This document shows, piece by piece, positions 1 to 9,213 of a DNA stretch of 64,000 nt (its first letter is position 1; the number at the start of each line of letters is the position of its first letter). The stretch covers positions 20,685,278 through 20,749,277 of the forward strand of contig JANAVB010031417.1 in the NCBI GenBank assembly GCA_029216955.1. Reading direction: 5' to 3'. The notes beneath the pieces were generated by a model. It saw only the letters and a program-made list of their open reading frames with translations. It made no database searches and was not told the DNA's origin. This DNA is from Iris pallida (Eukaryota > Streptophyta > Magnoliopsida > Asparagales > Iridaceae). The position numbers were made by a program, and so were the translations under genes.

Positions 1-1528
1 AAATAAAGAAGCAGCCATCCAAACAAGTATGTAAAGGGCATTTCTACCCGGGGAAAGGACGTCAAGCTCTTCCGTGCCAATTCGAACATCCTATCTGTGT
101 ATGCCCTTAATCCGGCATTCAGACGGCAGGTCATTGCCGTTAATAGATCCATTTTATACCCAAAAACCAGACGAACTGCTGCAAAGACGACTCCTCTGTG
201 CATCCTGTCTGCCGAACAGGTGCCAGGAACTACAAATTTCCTCAGCCAAAGAGATATGAAACCGGCCAGATGACCTTCATCGGACAATTCTCGGCCACCC
301 TGCTTAATATAGGTTTCTAATCTATCACCGGCCTTGTAGCTGTTGATGTCTTCTTCGACGACAATGTCATCATGATTAGTCTCCCGGATTAATCTGTTAA
401 TCTCGGCTTGACTCAAGGGCTTGAATTTTCCGACATACTGCTCGGTCTTTTTCTTCTTTTGGACTTCGTCAGTACGGCCTTGAAATAAATAAGCCATCCA
501 CTTCGAAGAATAGCAATTGGAGTCCCCCTCTCCACCTTGTCCCTTATAAAAAGCTTTACAGATGCTGTAATGACACATTAATTCTTCAAATACATAAAGA
601 ATTTGTGGGTTGGCTGCAGAAATCTTATTCATTTCGTCAACAAAAGGGATATATTCTTCATATAGCAAATCTGCCGTGGGTAGCTGAGATATATATGCCA
701 TTTCATGAAGGGCGAATCCCATCTCGCCCTTTGGGGTCATGAAGGTGCCAGTCCGATAGTTATATCTCTCTGCTAATGCCAAAAACAGATCTGGGTTTGG
801 TTTGAAACCATAAGCAGTACACTTAATGGCATCATATAAACCTATCGCCTTCAACTGTGCACCGAAGTTCCGCAAAATCCATCTCACTAGAGCATTCCAT
901 CTAGTGTTCTCTGGATTTACTAGACCAGTCAGCCTCATTGACTGTTTTGGGTAGATGGCATTCTTTAATTGAACAAATTCATTGGCAAAAATTGGGACTC
1001 TGACTGGCTTCAGCAGTGTCGAGTCCTCAGGAGGGATGGTGGCAGGTAACAGTCCTCGCAGAGATGTGACATGCGGTTCAGTACCACTGCGGAACCTTCC
1101 TTGACGATATCCAATCCATCCAGCCTTAGCTTGTCGGGATGGAGTAATATCCCACTTCATCTGTCTTTACTGGCCCGAATGGAATAAACGGGCTATGTTG
1201 ATACTCTTTGTCAAACCAGTCAAATACATAGGCTGATTTACATCACCATCCCTATAGTAACTGTATGATACTTTGTCCAGAGCAGGCTGGGAATTCATGT
1301 CAATAGCATCACCAAAAAGGAATGCTGGCTTCAAATGGGCAACACCATCTACACTTTGTAACGGCAGTCCACTCATTAGGTTCAGTAAAGTATCATCCTC
1401 CTGATTGGTCAACAGAGCTATTCTTGTGGAAGGTCCGTCAAATTGGGGAAAATAAAGATGTGATAGATCACTTCTATAATTATTTCCCATACTTCCTTCA
1501 AATTCTGCTTCCTGAGCCAGAATATCCA
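1..1528 (-). CDS. Plant mobile domain (PMD)-like protein, main exon, partial, one in-frame stop
   Basis: The minus strand reads open from 1528 to the left edge in one frame except for a single TAA at 1167-1169; an ATG follows at 1158-1160. The translation resembles the plant mobile domain (aminotransferase-like PMD): ALAERYNYRTGTF, then KGEMGFALHEMAYISQLP (about 729-680), then a Lys-rich linker, a GFISLWLRKFV block and VFAAVRLVFGYKMDLL. PMD proteins occur in transposons and as host silencing factors of the MAIL1/MAIN type; no enzymatic role is established. The exon begins after a good acceptor (ATTTGCAG, ending at 1529), in phase with exon 1. It is antisense to its retrotransposon and lies between pol and the 3' LTR. 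The TAA may be a nonsense mutation. The C-terminus is cut by the window edge. Confidence 0.8.
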
Positions 1529-2115
1529 CTGCAAATGAAGAATAAAGTATTAAAAATCTTCAATGTCAAGAGATGATAAAGCTTAACATACGCTCAGTTT
1601 TTACTAAGCGTACAGCTCAGCATACGCTCAGTTTTTTATTAAGCGTATGGCAGACTCAAGGTTCAGCATACGCTCAGTTTTCTTTAAGCGTATGGCAGAC
1701 TCAAGGTTCAGCATACGCTCAGTTTCCTTTAAGCGTATTTTATCTTAAGTGAATGGTTTTTAAAGTTCAGTTTATGATCAGTTTGAGTATATCAGCGTAT
1801 GGTTGACAAGATGATCATCAAAAGTTTACGTTAACACAGGAGTTAGCGTATCTCAATGAGACAAATTGCCATAGCATATTCTTTTAAAAGATAGTGTATT
1901 TTGATATCTCTATCAAAAATACGCGTATCTTACAGATATACGCTCCAAACATACTTTTCGTAAAAACGAAAAATATGGAATACAGCTAAACCCTAAAGAG
2001 GGAAGCGTATTTGCTGACGTATTGACCCTAAAGCGGGATACGTTTTCTGAGTTTTGTTCTAACCAGAGCCCTAAAAAGGGAATAGTTATTTGTTCATCAT
2101 CATCTTCGTCCTCAC
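1529..2115 (-). other. Predicted 587-bp intron of the PMD gene, with AGCGTATG word repeats
   Basis: The intron is bounded by GTGAGG (2115-2110) and ATTTGCAG (ending 1529). Its 3' half (about 1585-1745) holds repeated units of the type CATACGCTCAGTTTT...TTAAGCGTATGG, at least four copies, with further AGCGTAT words to about 1930. The same words saturate the U3 of this element's LTR. Confidence 0.55.
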
Positions 2116-2260
2116 CATAAAGAGGTTTCAATGGCCGTTCACTGCGTGAAACACGCTGACTGGCCGTCCTCTTGGTAGTGGCAGTATCGACGGCAGGATG
2201 AGATGACTCTTCAGGGGCTTTCCCCTTTCCTTTCGCAGCAGCATCAATCTTGGGTGCCAT
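2116..2260 (-). CDS. PMD-like gene, predicted exon 1
   Basis: The ATG at 2258-2260 opens a Lys/Ala/Pro-rich and then Asp/Glu-rich leader: MAPKIDAAAKGKGKAPEESS... to PLKPLY. A consensus donor follows (TATG|GTGAGG, intron from 2115). Splicing to the acceptor ending at 1529 joins the frames in phase 1. Unspliced, the frame runs on to a stop at 1913 through low-quality sequence, which favours splicing. A TATA box lies about 120 bp upstream. The basic, low-complexity N-terminus could be a nuclear-targeting tail; that is inference. The intron itself is predicted from sequence only. Confidence 0.6.
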
Positions 2261-2376
2261 TGATGGGAATGGAGTTGAAGACGAAGAAGAAGAAGAAAGA
2301 TCTTGAGTTTCTGAAAGCTCTTTTCTCTCTTGAAGGCAAAAGCTCTGGTAAAGAAATAAAATAGGTTTTGGGAGAC

Positions 2377-2386
2377 CTATTTATAG
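2377..2386 (-). promoter_or_regulatory. TATA box of the antisense PMD gene
   Basis: The minus strand reads CTATAAATAG, about 120 bp upstream of the ATG at 2260. The same core, TATAAATAG, lies upstream of the antisense ORF of B-C (61863-61870). Confidence 0.6.
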
Positions 2387-2553
2387 AAGAAAGAAAGAAG
2401 TTCAAAACGGCGGATATTTTCTAAACAAAATCCCTAAAGAATTGCACTGATATTGAGGAAGATAACAGACTCATGCCAGCGTGTCAGGACTCATTCCCAC
2501 TTTCTGTTCAAAGTAATTTCGAACTTTTGAAACTCATAAAGTTCGAAAACTTT

Positions 2554-2561
2554 GAAGGGGG
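2554..2561 (+). promoter_or_regulatory. Polypurine tract of element A
   Basis: GAAGGGGG sits 3 bp before the LTR start. The 3' LTR of B-C has the same tract at 62803-62810. It would prime plus-strand DNA synthesis and fixes element orientation as plus. Confidence 0.85.
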
Positions 2562-2978
2562 TCTTGTAGGATGTGGAAAATTATGACACGCTGTCATTTT
2601 CATCCATACGCTTAAAGACAGATGTCAGTTGAAGCTATACGCTCATTCAAAAGACATACGCTCAGTAAATATTTTATTATTTACTGAAGTGACAGCACAG
2701 CATATGTTTAAATGAGGAATGAATCTGACACTTCATCTTTCGTGCAAAGACAGCTGTCACGAGAAAAGTAACCGTCGTATAGGTTTTCGAAGAGCCGGTT
2801 TTGTCTTTTACGAGGACAACTCAGCAGCCTTTATAAATACAAAAGCCATCATTACTGTCAGTTTTGACAGTCTGTCAGCCGTCAAATCCGCAGTCACGAC
2901 GCTCGAGAAGATTTTGTCAGTTATGGGAAGATATGGTGTACCAAAGAAGATTGATGATAGCCACGTGGCCACTTCTCC

Positions 2979-3165
2979 AGTGAGCGTATCAACCTCACAT
3001 GACTCCTTCTTCACCCAGTCAAGTGAGCGTATCGACCTCACATGACTCCTTCCTCACACAGTCAAGTGAGCGTATGGACCTCACATGATTCCTTATTAAC
3101 CAAGCGAGCGTATGACCTCACATGACTCCTTGCACATAAAGTGAGCGTATGGATTTCCTATGGCA
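2979..3165 (+). repeat. U3 tandem repeats, GAGCGTAT...CCTCACATGACTCC
   Basis: There are five degenerate head-to-tail units of about 35-45 bp, each with (G)AGCGTAT followed by CCTCACATGA(C/T)TCCTT. They are also present in B (about 51393-51580) and C (about 63225-63400). Their U3 position suggests an enhancer-like array; function is inferred. Confidence 0.8.
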
Positions 3166-3452
3166 CTACGCTGTCCAAGTCAGCATATAACTCTCCTTCA
3201 ATAAGGCAGCGTATTACAGCAACCATATCCAGGATTACAGTCAACACACGTTCTCACGTGTCCTGTACCAGTTATCCACTTCTCTAGAAGTTATGCAACG
3301 TGGCATCCAGGCCATCAATCTCTCCTGAACATGCTCCACTACTTTCAACCGCACGCTAATGTGTCTCCATCAGAATTCGCCACGCGTCCCTGCAGTTATG
3401 CACACGTCAAGTAACTACCTGAGCGTATGCTTAAGGACAGTTATCCTGAACT

Positions 3453-3460
3453 CTATAAAA
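3453..3460 (+). promoter_or_regulatory. LTR TATA box, element A
   Basis: CTATAAAA is followed by an AAGAG leader. The same motif occurs in B (about 51866-51873) and C (about 63684-63691). It is the probable Pol II promoter defining the U3/R border about 30 bp downstream. Confidence 0.7.
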
Positions 3461-3666
3461 AAGAGTTTCTTCATCTTCATCAGAGACTACAGGTCATTTT
3501 CAGAGAGAACAGAGAGATTGCCCAGTTGCTGTCCAAGTTCTTCGAAGTTCGAGTTTTCTTCATCGCATCGTCCAAGGGATAAAGTAATCGTCTTCTAGAT
3601 TAGATTCCTACAGTTGTAATTTTCTCAGATACAAAATAAATAAAGTGAATTTATTTATGGAAAACA

Positions 3667-4444
3667 ACGTCAGGTCGTCGAAGAAAGATATTGAATTGTC
3701 GGGAAGGCTGCAGTACCAGTCGTACGCCACTCCTTTCAGTGCTCCAACAAATATGCTGGTAAGTAGTGCATCGTCCTTCGGAAAATGTCCCGTCTGAGAC
3801 TGGAAATACGTCAGATAGCGACACGGAGAGTCCTTCCCGTCGTATGGCGTCAGTGTTTGTGGTTTATATTTAGGAGAATAAACCACCTTATTCCATTCGA
3901 GGGGATAAGGTTGGGGGATGCCCATCTTTTGGCGCTCCTCTTGTCTTGTCTTGGACTCAAAGCATTCGTGCAAGTCCCTGATCATCTCGACCACGTCTTC
4001 TGTGGAGCTGGGAGTCGAAGAAGGTGGCACCATCGGGAGTTGAGCACATGAGGGCTCCGATGTTCGAGGTGCTTCACGGCGATCTATGTCCGAGGATACC
4101 CGTTGAAGGGGTACACTCGATTCTACATTGGCCCCTGGGTCAGTACCGGCAGAAGGTGTCCTGGCCAATGCTGACCGTATCTCAAACACTGCTTGAGTCA
4201 GTATTTGCATGGAGACAGAGAGGGTTTTGAGTCCTCCTTCCAGGGTATCCATGCGCTGGACGAGGTCTGTTGGCGGCACATCAGACTCGATATCAGCCCC
4301 AGTCACGTTTACTGTCATGACGCGGCCGGGAGTGGATGGATGGGTTGAGGCTTCACTCTCGGCCTCACTCTCTTGTGGGGGAGTTGCCTCTCCTGGAGCC
4401 TCGTCTTGGCTACCCCCGGCTATGTTCGGGAGAACATTCACCAC
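3667..4444 (-). CDS. Gag of element D, truncated by insertion of A
   Basis: The capsid-like block is visible near the end: PQPYPLEWNKVVYSPKYKP, then a DGKDSPCRYLTYFQ segment and DDALLTSIFVGALKGVAYDWY. This matches the B-C Gag (IKQPYPIEWKQVSYPPKYKP). The frame stops being Gag at 3667, where A's LTR begins; about 20 further residues are LTR read-through. The N-terminal half is Pro/Ser/Glu-rich. The same frame is open upstream to about 4624, overlapping the end of ORF1 in the -1 frame, so the true start is unclear. Gag would form the cytoplasmic virus-like particle. The zinc knuckle is lost. Confidence 0.75.
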
Positions 4445-4539
4445 GGGCGTATCTGCAAGGGCCTGATTATCCTCAGCTCTGTCTTGAAGGGCCTCTGCGT
4501 CTCCGGAACTCGGGTCCGCAGATGCTAGACTACCCCCAG

Positions 4540-5958
4540 CTATGTTCTGGGGGATATTCTCATCTCCTGGGAGGCTGACAGGATCCGCCCCAGATGTGCT
4601 TTGGACGCCCTCGTCTTCGGATCGACAAGGGTCTGACTACCCCCGGCTTCTTCCAAGATCTTCTTCCTCCTCCGAGTGCCTTCGAACACCCCGGAGGATG
4701 CGACAGCTGTCTTAGTTTTCTTCGGCTGGCATTTGGACAAGGAAGAGGAACTGCCAGTCGCCTTTCGGACTGACGAGGAGTTGGAGATCACGTTGCATGA
4801 AGCAACCCTTGGCTCTTCTTCTGTTGACACCTTCTTTCCGAGGCGACGTCGGAGGGGTGTCGATGATTGCAGCCGCTGGAACACCGATTGCCTTAGTGGG
4901 ACTGCCGCTTTGCAACAGCGGTTGATGGTGACCACAGCACAAGTATGTCCCGTGAGAGACGCATCGTGCTTGTCAGTCGACTCTCCTGATCGGCGCTTGT
5001 GAGTGATCACGTTACGCAGATCGTTGGAGGAGAGTGCCACCTTCACACCCCCTTCAGGCGCATGGCAAGACCAAGCGCCGGGGTGGTCAAATGAGTGCTG
5101 CGCCCCCTGATCTAATACCAAACAGGCATCCCGATCAGTAGTGGGAGAACCACAGCATTTGAAGTGACCTGAACGGACCTCAGACGCACAACCAGGGGAG
5201 GCACGGGAGTTCAAGACCACTGGATTTGCCTTACTCGACTTGATTGTGCACGCAATAGATGCGCCCAAGCGCGACAAGGACTTTGAAGGTCGGCTCATTT
5301 CTGGCGCCGCAGCACTCAAGTCGACCTTGTACAGCTTACCATCAGCAGCGCGTATGATTGTGAGCGCATGCTTCTGGCTTGCTGCTGGCATAGCACGTTT
5401 GGGGCGCATGGCCCGTGCTGCCTTGGATTTCTTCGTACCAGTCTGCTGGGGAGCATAGTACTCAGAATCCAAATTCTCCTCGTCATTATAGCGAGTGAGT
5501 CTGTCAAAGACAGAGACCTTCTGTGGCGCATCAGAGGTGATGCGCGGGGCATTGGCTGCGTCCCTGCTCCATCGAAGCATCTTTCTCGTCTGAGAGGGAG
5601 ATGGCTGGGGAACGCAATTAGCTGCACGTTTTCCCGAGAGATGCGCTGCACCAGCTGGCACATCTTGGTTGCTGAGGACGTCAGCAGGAAGGGAAGGCTG
5701 GATCGGCACATCCCCTTCGGTGGTGGTGCCCGAGGCGTCGACCTTGCGTACCCAGACTCGGCGGGTCTTCTTCGGCTTCGGCAGCCGCTTCGAAGGACTC
5801 GCACTGCCTTCAGAGATGAACTCCTCATACGCCTGTTGATTGAGGCGTACGACCAGCGTCTTGTAGGAGGAGCCCACCTTCACGTCGTCGGATTGCGACA
5901 CAACTTTCTCGGTGGAAGAGAAAGAGGTCCCCAGCAGAGTCGCCAGCTTGTTTGCCAT
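4540..5958 (-). CDS. ORF1 of element D (472 aa), Tat-type extra ORF before gag
   Basis: This is an open frame of 472 codons starting at the ATG in the last 10 bp of the LTR; codons 5-11 (LATLLGT region) are encoded by the PBS. The N-terminus (NKLATLLG...SS...VV-x3-Q-x-AYEE) is shared with the B-C ORF1 at 52070. The rest is basic, Ser/Pro-rich and low-complexity, with no domain I recognise. Tat/Ogre elements are known to carry an ORF1 of unknown function upstream of gag, and I assign it to that class. Its coding sequence contains the same ATGCGC/GCGCATG words as the element's LTR. It overlaps the gag frame at its 3' end. Confidence 0.75.
   Translation of the reverse strand: MANKLATLLGTSFSSTEKVVSQSDDVKVGSSYKTLVVRLNQQAYEEFISEGSASPSKRLPKPKKTRRVWVRKVDASGTTTEGDVPIQPSLPADVLSNQDVPAGAAHLSGKRAANCVPQPSPSQTRKMLRWSRDAANAPRITSDAPQKVSVFDRLTRYNDEENLDSEYYAPQQTGTKKSKAARAMRPKRAMPAASQKHALTIIRAADGKLYKVDLSAAAPEMSRPSKSLSRLGASIACTIKSSKANPVVLNSRASPGCASEVRSGHFKCCGSPTTDRDACLVLDQGAQHSFDHPGAWSCHAPEGGVKVALSSNDLRNVITHKRRSGESTDKHDASLTGHTCAVVTINRCCKAAVPLRQSVFQRLQSSTPLRRRLGKKVSTEEEPRVASCNVISNSSSVRKATGSSSSLSKCQPKKTKTAVASSGVFEGTRRRKKILEEAGGSQTLVDPKTRASKAHLGRILSASQEMRISPRT
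5928..5945 (-). promoter_or_regulatory. Primer-binding site of element D
   Basis: TGGCGACTCTGCTGGGGA lies 3 nt after the LTR's terminal CA, identical to the B-C PBS (52083-52100). I recall this type (TGGCGACTC-x-GCTGGGGA) from Tat/Ogre elements primed by tRNA-Arg; the tRNA identity is from memory. It lies inside ORF1. Confidence 0.8.
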
Positions 5959-7160
5959 TAAAATCCTTTTATTGCAAATTTCAATACAAACAGAACAGTA
6001 CTACAATATAGGACTTAGACGTAGTCCTAGGAGTACACTTTTGTTTATCTGGGTCCCTTGTGCCGATGGAGTGAGTGGTAATGCGTTGTCTCCGTTGATG
6101 ATCTGACGACGGTTATCGGTTCTCTGAAGACTTGGATTGCTCTGGGTGCTGGAGCTTGCTGAGAGGAGGAAGACGTTGAGTGTCTGTATCTGCCTCTCTG
6201 GTGGTTGTATGGTCTACCCGTGTGTAGGTAGATAGGTGTGTACCTGTGGAAGAAGGAAATGATCTCTCTATTTATAGCTTTACAGGCTAGCTGCTCATGC
6301 GCATATGTAGGATACGCCTATACGCGGGGACGCTACGTGTTGATTGCTGATGGAGGCACATGAACGATGTGCCCTGATCGAGGGGTTGAATTCTTCATAC
6401 TGCTGTTGTGGACCGGCATGAGGAAGCTTTGGCTCGTAGATCTTTGATTTGGTGGGAAATGATCTGGTAGGATGCGCCTAGGATTTGGCGCATGAGGAAG
6501 CTTTGGCTCGTAACCTTTAGGAGTCACGAACCATTCGGGGAGCATGGCTTTCGAGGCGCATGTGAGGCTTCAGAAGTGACTTAACTCCTGTCTTTCGGGA
6601 TCAGAGAGCAGTCTGAGGCGCATGGCTTTTGAGACGCATACAGAGCTTTAATGGTAACTTTCCTTCTGTCTTTAGGGATCAGTGAAAAGTCTGAGACGCA
6701 TAGCTTTTGAGGCGCATGCAGATTTGGACGCATGGCTGCAGAGGCGAATGCAAGCAGTTGGGTGGCCACGTGGCAGTAGCCGTCGGAGGAAAGTAATGAT
6801 GATGCTGATGTTGGCGACGCTTTGTCTTCTAAAAAAGCTGTCAATTGTTCCGACTTTGGGAGGTGTGCTGCCAACTCTGTCAGTTCAACATTTAATGTTT
6901 CTGACATTCGATGGACAGCTGAGTGGGTACGTCGATTGGCATTCCACTAGGCGTATGGGGAAGCATGGGGGCACATCCTCTGTGATGCGCTTGGTACTGA
7001 AGGGCGCGTCTTGATGCTGAAGGGCGCGTCTGTGTGATGCGCTGACTGGCCGGCGTATCTGCTTCGTGACACGTCTTTTAATGGTTCGTCTGTTGAGTTC
7101 TTCGAGTCGTTAATGACTCTCTGACTTAGCTGAATTTGAAGGGGAGAATTCATCATCATG
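5949..7160 (-). repeat. 5' LTR of element D (about 1.2 kb), GCGCATG-rich
   Basis: Its inner end is CA at 5949-5950 (minus strand ...GGCAAACA). It contains a TATAAATAGAG box (6265-6276) and, upstream of that (about 6296-7060), many GGCGCATG/GACGCATAG words. Two imperfect duplications are visible: GCATGAGGAAGCTTTGGCTC at about 6417 and again at about 6490, and a roughly 85-bp unit containing CTGTCTTT-GGGATCAG-GTCTGAG at 6585-6730. The outer edge is approximate. Confidence 0.65.
6265..6276 (-). promoter_or_regulatory. LTR TATA box, element D
   Basis: The minus strand reads TATAAATAGAGA, about 320 bp before the LTR end, a suitable position for the U3/R border. Confidence 0.6.
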
Positions 7161-7179
7161 AATACAAGTTTATTGCACT

Positions 7180-8163
7180 AACTTCGGGAAGGTTGCCACT
7201 TGGCGCATGGGTTTGATTTGCCCTGGCCTATGAATGGCAACGGTTTGAGAGAGTTTTGTTGTCTCTTCCTTGACTTCTTGACGAAGATGGATTCGACTGA
7301 TCCTCCTCCTTGGCAAGACGTTGTAATGTAGATGATGGTTCTCCTTGTTCAAATAAGCTTTGACGGTTTAACTCCTTCAGAAGATAAGAGCCCCAGGCTG
7401 GTAGATGCGCCTGTGCGTTGACGAGGAAATAATTCACTCTGACGGGGCGGAGTAATACGCTGGAAGACAGGTACAGCAGGTTGCAACTGTTGGAACACTG
7501 ACTGCCTTGGTGGTAGAGCCACTGTCTTGCGGTAGCAGCAGTTGATGGCGATCGTAGCACAAGTGTGCCCTGTGAGGGGCGCATCATGCTTGTTGGTCGG
7601 CTCTCCTGATCGACGTTTATGAATGATCACATTACGCAAATCGTTAGAGGAGAGTGCCACCTTCACACCCCCATCAGACGCATGGCAAGACCAAGCGCCG
7701 GGGTGGTTAAGTGAAAATGCCACCTTTATACCCCCCATCAGACGCATGGCAAGGCCAAGCGCCGGGGTGGTCAAGTGAATGCTGCGCCCCCTGATCTCCC
7801 GATTAGTAGTGGGGGAACAACATTTAAAGTGACTTGAACGGACCTCAGACGCACAACCAGAAGAGGCACGGGAGTTCAAGACCACTGGGTTTGCCTTGCT
7901 CGACTTGGTTGTGAACGCAATAGATGCACCCAAGTGAGACAAGGACTTTGAAGGTCGGCTCGTTTCTGGTGCAGAAGCACCTGAGTCGACCTTATATAGC
8001 TTACCATCAGGAGTGCACATGATTGTGAGTGCATGCTTTTGGTTTACTGCTGGCATAGCACGTTTGAGGCGCATGGCCCGTGCCGCCTTGGACTTCTTCG
8101 TACCAGCCCATAGGGCGCATAGTACTCAGAGTCCAAATTATCCTCGCCATGACAGCGAGTGAA
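7180..8163 (-). pseudogene. Second, broken copy of the D-type ORF1
   Basis: From 8163 leftward the minus strand matches the middle of the 4540-5958 ORF1: TKKSKAARAMR-KRAMPA-QKHALTI, KLYKVD, SRPSKSLS-LGASIA, KSSKANPVVLNSRAS. Its first 40 codons here are frameshifted; from 8074 to 7349 it is open (241 codons). The 3' part diverges. The copy lacks the N-terminus and PBS. It is either a flanking relative into which D inserted or a rearranged part of D's own nest; I cannot tell which. Confidence 0.7.
7655..7790. repeat. Local tandem duplication inside the ORF1 pseudogene
   Basis: A unit of about 70 bp, containing ATCAGACGCATGGCAAG-CCAAGCGCCGGGGTGG, occurs twice head to tail (about 7670 and 7738). 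The full ORF1 has it once (about 5055-5085). Confidence 0.75.
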
Positions 8164-8376
8164 GAACTTGCAGCCAACCCAGAAGAAGAGAAGGACAACT
8201 GCAACTTTTTGTGGCTCGAACGGGCTCCCTGGTACGGGTTCCCTTTTCTTTATTTATTTTTGGTGCCCTTTTCAAAGGAGGCAAGAGGGCTCTATATAGA
8301 GTGGAATGAGACCTCCCTTCTTCTCCTTTCTGATATGGGATTAAAAGGAAGGTCCCTTCTTTTTCATGCTTCTACA
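8164..8376 (-). mobile_element. Small LTR-like or unclassified insertion edge in E gag
   Basis: The Gag frame of E is intact to 8382 and then lost. On the minus strand the new sequence starts TGTAGAAGC after CCTTG (8381-8377, possible TSD half). A palindromic CTCTATATAGAG (8290-8301) and an AATAAATAAAG poly(A)-type signal (about 8243-8253) follow. This looks like a short LTR, but no second copy is in the window. It abuts the broken ORF1 copy at 8163. Confidence 0.4.
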
Positions 8377-8381
8377 CAAGG

Positions 8382-9093
8382 TAGGAGCAAACCGACTAAG
8401 TCTGGAGAACTCGGCCGCATATCCATCGACCGTTTTGCCCATCTGCTTCAGATTGGTGAACCTCGTCTGTAGATCATACCGAGCTACAGCATCAAAATAC
8501 TTGTTCTGGAATCTCTCCCTAAATACTGCCCAGGTAATAGGGGCCACTAATCCAACGGCCTGTGCCGTCCACCAGCTGCGGGCAAGATCTAGTAACTGCA
8601 GGCGCACTACGGCCACCTTCTCGTTCTCTGGAGTCCTAGCTGCTTCTAGAATCACCTCCGTGTCCTGAAGCCAAGCATCTGCAGCGATCGCATCTTCACT
8701 GCCGTCGAAGAATGGAGGGTTCAAGCGCTTGAAGCTGTTGGCCGCACTATTACCCTGATGACCTCCTCTGGTCAGGACATCTGCCACTGCCTGGTGCAAG
8801 GCATCTCCTCGACGATCCTGGGAAGCTAATAATGACCGAATGAGACCCACCAAAGTGCCATCATTAGGATCTGCAGGCTGGACGGGGTAAACTGGTGGCT
8901 CTCCTACAATAGGCATGACTCTGGAGGCTACTCCCGAATGCTGGACCTGATCTCCTGGTTGCTGCTGGTCCACAAGTGGTGCTCCGCCTTGCTGATCGGC
9001 AGGTCCAGGATCAATGTCGCTGAAGAAGACGACATATGGAACAATAAGGAAGGACCAGGACAGATCAACGACACAAACATGTGTTCGGGTCAA
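8382..9093 (-). CDS. Gag of element E (Tekay/Del-type), truncated
   Basis: Retrotrans_gag-type capsid region: NSFKRLNPPFFDG, AWLQDTEVILEAA, VRLQLLDLARSWWTAQ, FRERFQNKYFD, LQTRFTNLKQMGKTVDGY. It is closely related to the F Gag at 20892-22106. The frame breaks at 8382, in the SRFAPTL segment, where foreign sequence begins, so the C-terminal part and zinc knuckles are missing. The N-terminal 30 residues of the listed frame are probably not Gag; homology to F starts near the DIDPGP segment after a possible acceptor (TTCTTCAG). Confidence 0.8.
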
Positions 9094-9186
9094 GATTTCA
9101 GGGATTTAGAAGATACGAGCAGAGATCAAGGGCGAGTACTGATTGAGACATCTATTCGGTAAACCCTCACATATCTTGATTTACAA

Positions 9187-9213
9187 GACCTGTATGGGCC
9201 ACCACTTAAACCA
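9187..9213 (-). promoter_or_regulatory. Candidate primer-binding region of element E
   Basis: Directly after the LTR end the minus strand reads TGGTTTAAGTGGTGGCCCAT and continues ACAGGTC. F has the same at 20637, and G a variant at 33064. It is in PBS position but does not match the tRNA 3' ends I know, so the primer is unassigned. Confidence 0.5.

Larger units (their letters stand above)
1..3666 (+). mobile_element. Element A: Tat/Ogre-like Ty3/gypsy retrotransposon, 3' part
   Basis: This is the 3' end of a plus-strand LTR retrotransposon that enters from the left edge. Visible are a non-pol cargo region with an antisense gene (1-2260), a polypurine tract (2554-2561) and a complete 3' LTR (2565-3666). 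Its LTR is nearly identical to both LTRs of B-C (50979-63891), so it is the same family. It interrupts the gag of minus-strand element D: the D frame stops making sense exactly at the LTR edge. The bases after the LTR, ACGTC (3667-3671), should be one half of its TSD; the other half is outside the window. Tat assignment rests on the family member B-C, because no A pol is visible. Confidence 0.88.
2565..3666 (+). repeat. 3' LTR of element A (1102 bp)
   Basis: It begins TGTAGGATG and ends GGAAAACA. It matches B (50979-52079) closely along its full length, with scattered substitutions. It carries an AGCGTAT-word U3, a TATA box at 3453-3460 and an ATG in its last 10 bp. Confidence 0.93.
3667..7160 (-). 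mobile_element. Element D: Tat-like retrotransposon, 5' part, minus strand
   Basis: Read on the minus strand: 5' LTR (about 7160 to 5949), PBS (5945-5928), ORF1 (5958-4540) and gag (to 3667), where element A is inserted. The rest of D lies left of the window. The PBS sequence and the ORF1 N-terminus match those of B-C, but the LTR is a different family, rich in GCGCATG words. The outer LTR edge near 7160 is not resolved to the base. Confidence 0.75.

Noticed and set aside
2719..3598. Short frames in LTR A and their copies in B and C
   Set aside because: They cross U3 repeats and the TATA box and differ in frame between the three LTR copies.
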